Below, in pieces: positions 32,471 through 39,283 of a stretch of DNA of 64,000 nucleotides. Made by a program: the position numbers and the translations under genes. Positions within the stretch are counted from its first letter, which is position 1, and the number at the start of each line of letters is the position of its first letter. The DNA is from Streptomyces sp. NRRL B-1140. GTDB taxonomy: Bacteria > Actinomycetota > Actinomycetes > Streptomycetales > Streptomycetaceae. The stretch spans positions 62,001 to 126,000 of the forward strand of contig NZ_LGEA01000125.1 of the NCBI RefSeq assembly GCF_001280065.1. Reading direction: 5' to 3'. Under the pieces are notes generated by a model. That model had not been told where the DNA came from. It searched no databases and saw nothing but the letters and a program-made list of their open reading frames with translations.

Positions 32471-33519
32471 CCGCCGGGGAGCAGGGGCTGCCCGCCGCCG
32501 GGCCCGGGCGCCTGGCCGGGCTCGCACTGGGCCTGGCCGGGGCCGTCGCGCTCGTGGCGTCCCTCGCCGCGGCCATCACGATCGGCCCCGCCGATCTCGG
32601 CGTCGCCGACGTGTGGTCCGTCGTGGCCGCCCATCTCGGCCTCGGCGACGCGGGTCTGACGCCGATCCGGGACGGCATCGTCTGGCAGCTGCGGCTGCCT
32701 CGCACGCTGCTGGCCGCCGTCTGCGGGGCAGGACTCGCCGTGTGCGGGGCGGTGATGCAGTCCCTGCTGCGCAACCCGCTCGCCGATCCGTTCGTCCTCG
32801 GGGTGTCCTCGGGTGCCTCCACCGGAGCGGTCCTCGTCGTCGTGCTCGGGGTGGGCGGCGGCGCCCTCCCGGTGTCCGCGGGCGCGTTCCTCGGCGCCCT
32901 GCTGTCCTTCGCCCTGGTGCTGCTTCTCAGCCACACCCTGGGCGGCACCACCGACCGGGTCGTCCTCGCGGGCGTGGCCGCCATGCAGCTCTTCTCCGCG
33001 CTGACCTCCTTCATCGTGATGACCTCCGCCGACGCCGAGACGACCCGCGGCGTGCTGTTCTGGCTCCTCGGCTCGCTCGGCGGCGCGGGCTGGACCGACG
33101 TGTGGCTGTGCCTGGGCGTGCTGGCGGTGGCACTGGTGGTGTGCCTGTCGTACGCCCGGACCCTGGACGCCTTCGCCTTCGGGCAGGACGCCGCCGCCGC
33201 GCTCGGGGTGTCCGTCGCCCGGACCCGTCTGGTCCTGCTGTGCGTCACGGCCCTGCTCACGGCGGCTCTCGTCAGCTCGGCCGGGGCGATCGGCTTCGTG
33301 GGACTGGTCCTGCCGCACGCCGCCCGGGCCCTGACCGGCCCCGGGCACGCACGGCTGCTGCCGGTCACCGCCCTCGCGGGAGCGGTCTTCCTGGTGTGGG
33401 TGGACACCCTGGCCCGTACCGTCCTCGATCCGCAGGAGGTCCCCGTGGGAGTCGTGACCTCGCTGATCGGAGTGCCGGCGTTCGTGGCGGTGCTGTACCG
33501 GACCCGGAGGGTGCGGTGA
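32467..33519 (+). CDS. FecCD/BtuC-type ABC permease, probably for cobalamin
   Basis: A 350-residue permease with about ten spans. RLPRTLLAAVCGAGLAVCGA, MQSLLRNPLADPFVLGVSSG, and GFVGLVLPHAARALTG (the coupling helix that docks the ATPase) are all typical of FecCD transporters. The GTG start overlaps the upstream stop and the 3' end overlaps the ATPase start, so all three genes are translationally coupled and should share control by the riboswitch. Confidence 0.92.
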   Translation: MTAGEQGLPAAGPGRLAGLALGLAGAVALVASLAAAITIGPADLGVADVWSVVAAHLGLGDAGLTPIRDGIVWQLRLPRTLLAAVCGAGLAVCGAVMQSLLRNPLADPFVLGVSSGASTGAVLVVVLGVGGGALPVSAGAFLGALLSFALVLLLSHTLGGTTDRVVLAGVAAMQLFSALTSFIVMTSADAETTRGVLFWLLGSLGGAGWTDVWLCLGVLAVALVVCLSYARTLDAFAFGQDAAAALGVSVARTRLVLLCVTALLTAALVSSAGAIGFVGLVLPHAARALTGPGHARLLPVTALAGAVFLVWVDTLARTVLDPQEVPVGVVTSLIGVPAFVAVLYRTRRVR

Positions 33520-34313
33520 GCGGCGCGGAGACGTCGGCGGGGACGGGGCTGCGGGCCGACCGGGTCAGCCGCCGTGCCGACGGGCGCCTCATCCTGGACG
33601 GCGTCGTCCTCGCGCCGAAGACCAGCTCCACGGTCGGCGTCCTCGGCCCCAACGGCTCCGGCAAGTCCACCCTGCTCAGGCTGCTCGCCGGGCTGCTGCC
33701 GCCGTCATCCGGGGTCGTCACCCTCGACGGCACGCCCCTGGCCGAGCTGCCCCGCCGCACGGTCGCTCGCCGCCTCGCGGTCGTCGAGCAACAGACGGAC
33801 ACCCAGGTCGAGCTGACGGTCATGGACGTCGTGCGGCTCGGACGCGTCCCGCACCGCCGCGCCTGGACACCCTCCTCCGCCGACGACGAGCGGGCGGTGC
33901 GCGCGGCCCTGGAGCGCACCGGTCTCGCCGACCGGGCCGGCCGGCTCTGGCACACCCTCTCGGGCGGTGAACGCCAACGGGTGCAGATCGCCCGCGCCCT
34001 CGCCCAGGAACCCCGCGAACTCCTCCTCGACGAGCCCACCAACCACCTCGACATCCACCACCAGCTCGACCTGCTCGCCCTGGTCACGAGCCTGCCCGTC
34101 ACCACCGTCGTCGCCCTGCACGACCTCAACCTCGCGGCGATGTACTGCGACCGGGTCGTCGTCCTGCGCGCGGGAAGGGTGGTGGCGGCCGGTCCTGCGG
34201 GAGACGTCCTCACGGCGGAGCTCATCGCCGAGGTGTACGGGGTGCGGGCCGCCGTCAGCCGGGAAGGGCCCGAAGGACGGCCTCATGTGCGGTTCCTCGG
34301 CACACTGGACTGA
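33516..34313 (+). CDS. ABC ATPase, probably for cobalamin import
   Basis: A 265-residue ATPase with Walker A GPNGSGKST, Q-loop VVEQQ, signature LSGGERQRV, Walker B ELLLDEPTNHLD and the H-loop VVALHDLN. The N-terminal start is GTG at 33516, overlapping the permease stop. It closes the importer operon; the next gene begins about 100 bases later. Confidence 0.93.
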   Translation: MSGAETSAGTGLRADRVSRRADGRLILDGVVLAPKTSSTVGVLGPNGSGKSTLLRLLAGLLPPSSGVVTLDGTPLAELPRRTVARRLAVVEQQTDTQVELTVMDVVRLGRVPHRRAWTPSSADDERAVRAALERTGLADRAGRLWHTLSGGERQRVQIARALAQEPRELLLDEPTNHLDIHHQLDLLALVTSLPVTTVVALHDLNLAAMYCDRVVVLRAGRVVAAGPAGDVLTAELIAEVYGVRAAVSREGPEGRPHVRFLGTLD

Positions 34314-34415
34314 AAGGAGCGGCCGTCCCCGACAGAGGTCTGCAGATCGCGCCACGGTGGCCGGAAAACGCTCGGCCTGCCTGCGCGGGCCCGTCCGCCC
34401 GCCTACGCTCGCCTC

Positions 34416-35132
34416 GTGCTGCGCATCATCGACGCCCGAACCCGTGAACCGGTCGACGCCGCTCCGGCCCGCCGTGGTCTGACGCGCGTCCAGGTGCACG
34501 CGTCGGGTTCCGGCACGACGGACCTGCGGGTTCTGCTCGTCGGGGACCTGCTCGTGCGGACCCTGGAGCTCGGCGGCACACCGGTGTGGGCCCTGCTGAC
34601 CGGCGGCGACCGGCAGGCGGAGCTGCGCGCGGGCGCCACGGCCCTCGGCATCCGCCCCTTCGAGGACAGCACCGACGTGGGTGCCGGTCTGGGCGAGTCC
34701 CAGGTCGTCCACGTCGCCGCCGAGGGCGAGGCGGTGACCGGCGGGGTACGGATCACCGTCGCTCCGGTCGAGTCCGGCCCGCCGGATCACAGCGACCCAG
34801 CCGCCCTGCGCCTCGCCCTGATCACCCGGCACCACAGCGCCCCCGTCCGGCTGGAGCCCGCCGGACTCGACGAGGCCGGTGCCACCCTCGCCCGCTGGCG
34901 CACCGCGGTCGCCCGCTGGGCGCGACAGCCCTCTCGGCCTGTCCCCGACGGCGTGCGGGAGCGGCTGCGCGAAGCGTGGGAGGCCGACCTCGACGTGCCG
35001 CGAGTGCTGGAGGTCCTGCGCGGGGTGGAGAGCGACCCGGAACTGGCGGACGGCGCCCGCTTCGAGACATACGCCTACGCCGACCGGCTCCTCGGCCTCG
35101 ACCTCACCAGTGACCTGGGAGCGCCGTCATGA
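34416..35132 (+). CDS. Degenerate cysteinyl-tRNA-synthetase-like protein
   Basis: A 238-residue protein. Its first 60 residues align by eye with the start of CysRS/MshC enzymes (LR.YDT.TR...VYVCGPTVYD..H.GH): here LRIIDARTREPVD, then ASGSGTTDLRVLLVGDLL. The zinc-binding Cys and the HIGH ATP-binding motif are lost, and no KMSKS is present. The C-terminus (RFETYAYADRLLGLDL) matches the end of the CysRS domain (KFE.F...DR.LGL.L). So the protein keeps the framework but not the catalytic residues. Its stop overlaps the sixA start (ATGA), indicating coupled translation. Function is unknown. Confidence 0.65.
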   Translation: MLRIIDARTREPVDAAPARRGLTRVQVHASGSGTTDLRVLLVGDLLVRTLELGGTPVWALLTGGDRQAELRAGATALGIRPFEDSTDVGAGLGESQVVHVAAEGEAVTGGVRITVAPVESGPPDHSDPAALRLALITRHHSAPVRLEPAGLDEAGATLARWRTAVARWARQPSRPVPDGVRERLREAWEADLDVPRVLEVLRGVESDPELADGARFETYAYADRLLGLDLTSDLGAPS

Positions 35133-35671
35133 TCGCCCGCAGCAGCGCCGGCCCGCTGCGCCGCCTGGTCGTGCTGCGGCACGCCAAGTCGGCCTGGCCC
35201 CTGGACGTCGCCGACCACGAACGCCCTCTCGCCCCGCGGGGCCGCCGAGACGCCCCCGCGGCGGGACGGGCCCTGGCCGACGCCGATCTCCTGCCGGACC
35301 TCGCGCTGTGCTCCACCGCCGTCCGCGCCCGCCGCACCTGGGACCTGGCCGCGGCCGAGTGGGGCACACCCCCGCCGGTCCGGCACGACCGGCGCCTGTA
35401 CGCCGCCGGCCCGTCCGGCCTGCTGGCCGTGGCGCACGAGGTGCCCGCCGAGGTGGAGACGCTGCTGCTGATCGGGCACAACCCAGGGCTGGAGGAACTG
35501 GTCCTGGCCCTCGCCGCTGACGGCCTCGACGACACCCTGGAGCAGGTCCGCACGAAATTCCCCACCTCCGCGATCGCCGTCCTGTCCTGGCATGGCACGA
35601 CCTGGCAGGCGCTGGCCCCCGGCGTCGCGCTGCTGACGTCCGTGACCGTGCCCCGGGGGCCGAAGCACTAG
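35129..35671 (+). CDS. sixA: SixA-type phosphohistidine phosphatase
   Basis: A 180-residue member of the histidine phosphatase superfamily: RHAKSAW at the N-terminus (catalytic His) and LLIGHNPGLEEL later (second His), with LYAAGPSGLL between. SixA proteins dephosphorylate phosphohistidine on signalling or PTS proteins. The start ATG overlaps the stop of the CysRS-like gene. GC-rich codon use is like that of its neighbours. Confidence 0.88.
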   Translation: MIARSSAGPLRRLVVLRHAKSAWPLDVADHERPLAPRGRRDAPAAGRALADADLLPDLALCSTAVRARRTWDLAAAEWGTPPPVRHDRRLYAAGPSGLLAVAHEVPAEVETLLLIGHNPGLEELVLALAADGLDDTLEQVRTKFPTSAIAVLSWHGTTWQALAPGVALLTSVTVPRGPKH

Positions 35672-35798
35672 CCCTGCCCCCGGGGGCACGGGCATGCGGC
35701 CTTTCCGGTGATGTGCGCCCCGCCCGCGCTGCGCACACGTCCCGCGGCGGGTAAGGCGTCTGAGTCGAACGCCGTGCCGACCCATGAGGAGACCAGTC

Positions 35799-36083
35799 AT
35801 GCACGCAGTGATCCGGCGGTACGAAGGGGTGACCGACCCGGCTGAGGCGGGTCGCCGGGTGAACGAGGAGTTCCTGCCGCTCGTCCGCCAGGTCCAGGGG
35901 CTCGTGGCCTACTACTTCGTCGATGCCGGCGGCGGGGTGATGGTGTCGACCGGGATCTTCGAGGACCGGGCCGGCGCCGAGGAGTCGACCCAGAGGGCGG
36001 GCGGCTTCGTCCGGGACCGGCTCGCCGAGCTGCTGCCCAACCCGCCCCAGGTCACGGCCGGTGAGGTCGTGGCCCACTCGTAG
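35799..36083 (+). CDS. Small ABM/DUF-type alpha-beta barrel protein
   Basis: A 94-residue protein (MHAVIRRYEGVTDPAEAG...LVAYYFVDAGGGVMVSTGIF) with the alternating strand-helix pattern of dimeric alpha/beta barrel proteins such as antibiotic-biosynthesis-monooxygenase-like domains. GAGGAG lies 8 bases before the ATG. No cofactor motif is visible. It stands alone between sixA and a convergent kinase-like gene. Confidence 0.65.
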   Translation: MHAVIRRYEGVTDPAEAGRRVNEEFLPLVRQVQGLVAYYFVDAGGGVMVSTGIFEDRAGAEESTQRAGGFVRDRLAELLPNPPQVTAGEVVAHS

Positions 36084-36220
36084 CGGGGGTTTCCCGACGG
36101 CTTCGGCGGCCCGCCCCGCCGGGCCGTCGTGCGTCACCCCGTCAGACATCTCAGGGGGCTAAGAAGTCAAGCCGGCCGCGGCGATGTGCGTGTCCCGATC
36201 GCTCACGGGCGGCTGCCGGA

Positions 36221-36907
36221 CTATTCACTCCAGCCTGCTGTCGTTGCGGTGCGTTCCTGCCACTGCCTCACGCCTGGACCGTTCGCCTCCCAGCGGTCGC
36301 AGAACTGACGCAGTTGTTCGCATCTGGCCAGCATGGCGGCCCTGCGGTCCGCCCACGTGGGCACCTGCCCGCCGTAGGCTCGGAAGAAGTGGTCGAGGGC
36401 GTGGACGCATCCGGGGTGATGCATCCGCACGACCCACTCGCACCAGGCAAGGTCTTCGACGGGAGCTCCGAGGTGGGCGAACTCCCAATCGACTACGGCG
36501 GTGACTTCGAGAGTGTCGGGATTGAGCAGCACATTGTTGGGCCCGAAGTCCCCGTGCACCAGGACCTCGCCGGCCTCGCGCCTGCCCGCGGTCAGCACGG
36601 CGGGCGCGACCGTGTGGATGCGACGCAGCAGTTCTCCGCAGCTCGCCAGCACCGCCGCAGGCTGAGCTTCCAGGAGTTCCTGGCCAGGGGCGCCTGCCAC
36701 GAAGCCGAGCGTCAGGGTGGCTGTGGTCGCTGCGTGCACCGGCGGCACTGGCAACTGGTCCTGGAGCCGGGTCAGCAGAGTGTGCTCGCGACGCAGTCTG
36801 AGGTCGGCGTCGGGTCCTTCATAGGTCTTTTTCACAACGGCACCGTCGCCAAGGGTGCTGTTGGTGTAGCCGTGCTTCAAGGGACGCATCCGCAGATCAT
36901 CGATCAT
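36221..36907 (-). CDS. Aminoglycoside phosphotransferase-fold kinase
   Basis: A 228-residue small-molecule kinase of the APH/choline kinase fold, with the catalytic loop VHGDFGPNNVLL (Asp and Asn visible) and the metal-binding VVDWEFAHLG. The N-terminal lobe is short (HGYTNSTLGDGAVVKKTYEG, with a Lys for ATP). The ATG at 36907 has GGAG 9 bases upstream; the in-frame GTG at 36925 lacks one. Substrate is unknown; the name does not imply antibiotic resistance. Codon use is somewhat less GC-biased than neighbours and an IS110 fragment lies next to its 5' end, which suggests acquisition. Confidence 0.8.
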   Translation of the reverse strand: MIDDLRMRPLKHGYTNSTLGDGAVVKKTYEGPDADLRLRREHTLLTRLQDQLPVPPVHAATTATLTLGFVAGAPGQELLEAQPAAVLASCGELLRRIHTVAPAVLTAGRREAGEVLVHGDFGPNNVLLNPDTLEVTAVVDWEFAHLGAPVEDLAWCEWVVRMHHPGCVHALDHFFRAYGGQVPTWADRRAAMLARCEQLRQFCDRWEANGPGVRQWQERTATTAGWSE

Positions 36908-37011
36908 CTGCGGTGCTCCGGTCACTCCCGGCTGCTGCCTACCCGGTCGCGGACGAGAGCAGGGGTGCGAAGGCCCGGTCTTCGTCGAAGGGCTGCCGAC
37001 TCTGGAGGCCG

Positions 37012-37251
37012 GTCGTCGCCGATCTCGGCGAGGACGCGGGCTGCGAGCAGGGGGCCAAGCCAGGGGAAGCTGAGCAGGATCTTGCTGTCGGCGTGCTGGT
37101 GGAAGGCGGCTTCGGCGGCTGCGGCGAGATCATCCGCGGCTTGGCAGGTCGCGTCCAGCTGTTTGAGCAGGGCCCGGAGCTGGTGGCCGAAGGCGTTCCG
37201 CTGTTCGTCGCAAGCCGCCCGCTGGCCCCTTGCGGGGGCCGGACCAAGCCG
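37012..37251 (-). pseudogene. IS110-family transposase remnant
   Basis: Reading in one frame from 37251 to 37012 gives RNAFGHQLRALLKQLD, then SFPWLGPLLAARVLAEIGDD, matching the C-terminal helix-hairpin region of IS110-type transposases (usually FPGLG...ARVLAEIGDDR). The expected continuation (FADARGLKAYAGSAP) is disrupted by a frame change. The DEDD catalytic N-terminus and both ends of the element are missing. Confidence 0.7.
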
Positions 37252-37269
37252 CTGGATTAGGCTGGCCGG

Positions 37270-37896
37270 ATGCAGGACCAATACCGCACGGTGGCCGGTT
37301 CCGGCGTGCACGAGACCGAGGTCAGCCGCTCCCGCTTCCTGTGCGCGCTCGCCCCGGCGGCCACCGAGCAGGAGGCGCAGGACTTCATCGCCGCGGTCCG
37401 CAAGGAGCACGCCGACGCCAACCACAACTGCTGGGCCTACGTCATCGGGGCCGACGCCTCCGTCCAGAAGGCGAGCGACGACGGCGAACCCGGCGGCACC
37501 GCCGGCGTCCCCATGCTCCAGATGCTGCTGCGCCGCGACATGCGGTACGTCGTCGCCGTGGTCACCCGCTACTTCGGCGGGGTCAAACTCGGAGCGGGCG
37601 GGCTCATCCGGGCCTACGGCGGAGCGGTCGGCGAAGCCCTGGACGCCCTCGGCACCCGCACCCGACGCAGGTACCGGCTGGCCACGGTCACCGTCGACCA
37701 CCAGCGGGCCGGCAAGCTGGAGAACGACCTGCGCAGCACCGGCCGCGACGTCCGTGACGTGCGCTACGGCGAGGCGGTCACGATCGAGATCGCCCTCCCC
37801 GACTCCGACGTGGACGCCTTCCGCTCCTGGCTCGCCGACGTCACCGCCGGTTCGGCCGGCTTCGAGACGGGCGGGGAGGCGTACGGGGACGTGTGA
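37270..37896 (+). CDS. YigZ/IMPACT-family protein
   Basis: A 208-residue two-domain protein. The N-terminal UPF0029 domain contains SRSRFLCALAPAATEQEAQ, HNCWAYVIG, DDGEPGGTAGVPMLQML and VVTRYFGGVKLGAGGLIRAY, all family hallmarks. A DUF1949-type ferredoxin-like C-terminal domain follows. Bacterial YigZ is implicated in translation-related functions, without a settled activity. The start at 37270 gives a family-typical N-terminus. Confidence 0.9.
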   Translation: MQDQYRTVAGSGVHETEVSRSRFLCALAPAATEQEAQDFIAAVRKEHADANHNCWAYVIGADASVQKASDDGEPGGTAGVPMLQMLLRRDMRYVVAVVTRYFGGVKLGAGGLIRAYGGAVGEALDALGTRTRRRYRLATVTVDHQRAGKLENDLRSTGRDVRDVRYGEAVTIEIALPDSDVDAFRSWLADVTAGSAGFETGGEAYGDV

Positions 37897-38050
37897 GGCA
37901 TCCCGGTGGCCAGGGGACGGCGCCGCCCCGGAATGACCTGCTTCACAGCCCAGTTACGGACATAACCCCTGAATTACCACCGGACGGGCGTGGCGCTCCG
38001 GGGTTCGTGATGGACCAGATGCCCACAGGCGTTAGCGTGGTGAGCTGACA

Positions 38051-38069
38051 GCGAGCCGGACCGGCTCGC
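38051..38069. promoter_or_regulatory. 19-bp palindrome upstream of sbcD
   Basis: GCGAGCCGG (38051-38059) and CCGGCTCGC (38061-38069) form a perfect palindrome around a central A, 51 bases before the sbcD start. It could be an operator or an RNA hairpin in the leader. It is not a LexA (GAAC-N4-GTTC) box. Confidence 0.45.
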
Positions 38070-38099
38070 GTCGCCGACGAACGAACCGTAGGGGGAGAC

Positions 38100-38123
38100 A
38101 TGCAGGTCGGAGCGGCGTCTTGA
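38100..38123 (+). CDS. Possible 7-codon leader ORF overlapping the sbcD start
   Basis: ATG at 38100, right after GGGGGAG, encodes MQVGAAS and stops at TGA 38121-38123, overlapping the TTG start of sbcD (38120-38122). If translated, it would couple ribosomes into sbcD. The sbcD TTG also has its own GGAG at 38109, so the leader may be incidental. Confidence 0.3.
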   Translation: MQVGAAS

Positions 38124-39283
38124 GGCTGCTGCACACCTCCGACTGGCATCTCGGCCGGGCCTTCCACCGGGTCAACATGCTCGACGCCCAGGCCGAGTTC
38201 ATCGGCCACCTCGTCACGACCGTGCGGGAGCGTGCCGTGGACGCGGTGGTCGTGTCGGGGGACGTCTACGACCGGGCGGTGCCGCCGCTCGCCGCCGTCG
38301 AGCTGTTCGACGACGCCCTGCACCGCCTGGCCGGCCTCGGCGTGCCGACCGTGATGATCTCCGGGAACCACGACTCGGCCCGCCGGCTGGGCGTCGGGGC
38401 CGGGCTCATCGGGCAGGCCGGCATCCACCTCCGGACGGAGCCCGCAGCGGCCGGCACTCCGGTCATGCTGGCCGACGCCCACGGCGACGTCGCCTTCTAC
38501 GGGCTGCCGTATCTCGAACCGGCCCTGGTCAAGGACCAGTTCGGCGTGGACAAGGCCGGGCACGAGGCCGTTCTCGCCGCCGCGATGGACCGGGTCCGAG
38601 CCGACCTCGCCGCCCGCCCGCCCGGCACCCGCTCCGTGGTCCTCGCGCACGCCTTCGTCACCGGTGGTGAACCCAGCGACAGCGAGCGGGACATCACCGT
38701 CGGTGGCGTCGCCGCGGTCCCGGCCGGGGTGTTCGACGGAGTCGACTACGTGGCGCTCGGGCATCTGCACGGCTGCCAGGCCCTCACCGACCGCGTCCGC
38801 TATTCGGGTTCACCTCTGCCCTATTCGTTCTCCGAGGCCGCCCACCGCAAGAGCATGTGGCTGGTCGACCTGGCCGCGGACGGCTCCGTCGACGCCGAGC
38901 GCATCGACTGCCCGGTGCCCCGCGCCCTCGCCCGCATCCGGGGCACCCTGGAGGACCTGCTCGACGACGCGGACCTGGCACGCCACGAAGACGCCTGGGT
39001 CGAGGCGACCCTCACCGACCCCGTCCGCCCCGCCGACCCGATGGCCCGGCTCACCGCACGCTTCCCGCACACCCTCAGCCTCGTCTTCGACCCCGACCGC
39101 GACGAGGACGAGTCCGAGGTGTCGTACGCCCGGCGCCTGGCCGGCCGCAGCGACCAGCAGATCGCCGAGGACTTCGTCGCCCACGTACGCGGCGCCGGAC
39201 CCGACCCGCACGAACAGGGCGTGCTGCGCGAGGCGTTCGACGCGGTACGGGCGGACGAGACCGTGCGGGAGGTGGCCCGGTGA
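38120..39283 (+). CDS. sbcD: Exonuclease SbcCD subunit D
   Basis: A 387-residue calcineurin-like nuclease subunit (Mre11 homologue). Metal-binding phosphoesterase motifs are all visible: TSDWHLGR, VVSGDVYDRAVPP, MISGNHDSARRL, VLAHAF, and ALGHLHGCQ. With SbcC it cleaves hairpins and protein-blocked DNA ends. TTG start with GGAG 7 bases upstream. The stop overlaps the sbcC start. Confidence 0.95.
   Translation: MRLLHTSDWHLGRAFHRVNMLDAQAEFIGHLVTTVRERAVDAVVVSGDVYDRAVPPLAAVELFDDALHRLAGLGVPTVMISGNHDSARRLGVGAGLIGQAGIHLRTEPAAAGTPVMLADAHGDVAFYGLPYLEPALVKDQFGVDKAGHEAVLAAAMDRVRADLAARPPGTRSVVLAHAFVTGGEPSDSERDITVGGVAAVPAGVFDGVDYVALGHLHGCQALTDRVRYSGSPLPYSFSEAAHRKSMWLVDLAADGSVDAERIDCPVPRALARIRGTLEDLLDDADLARHEDAWVEATLTDPVRPADPMARLTARFPHTLSLVFDPDRDEDESEVSYARRLAGRSDQQIAEDFVAHVRGAGPDPHEQGVLREAFDAVRADETVREVAR

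Noticed and set aside
38051..38069. LexA/SOS box in front of sbcDC
   Set aside because: The palindrome is GCGAGCCGG-A-CCGGCTCGC and does not match the actinobacterial GAAC-N4-GTTC SOS consensus.
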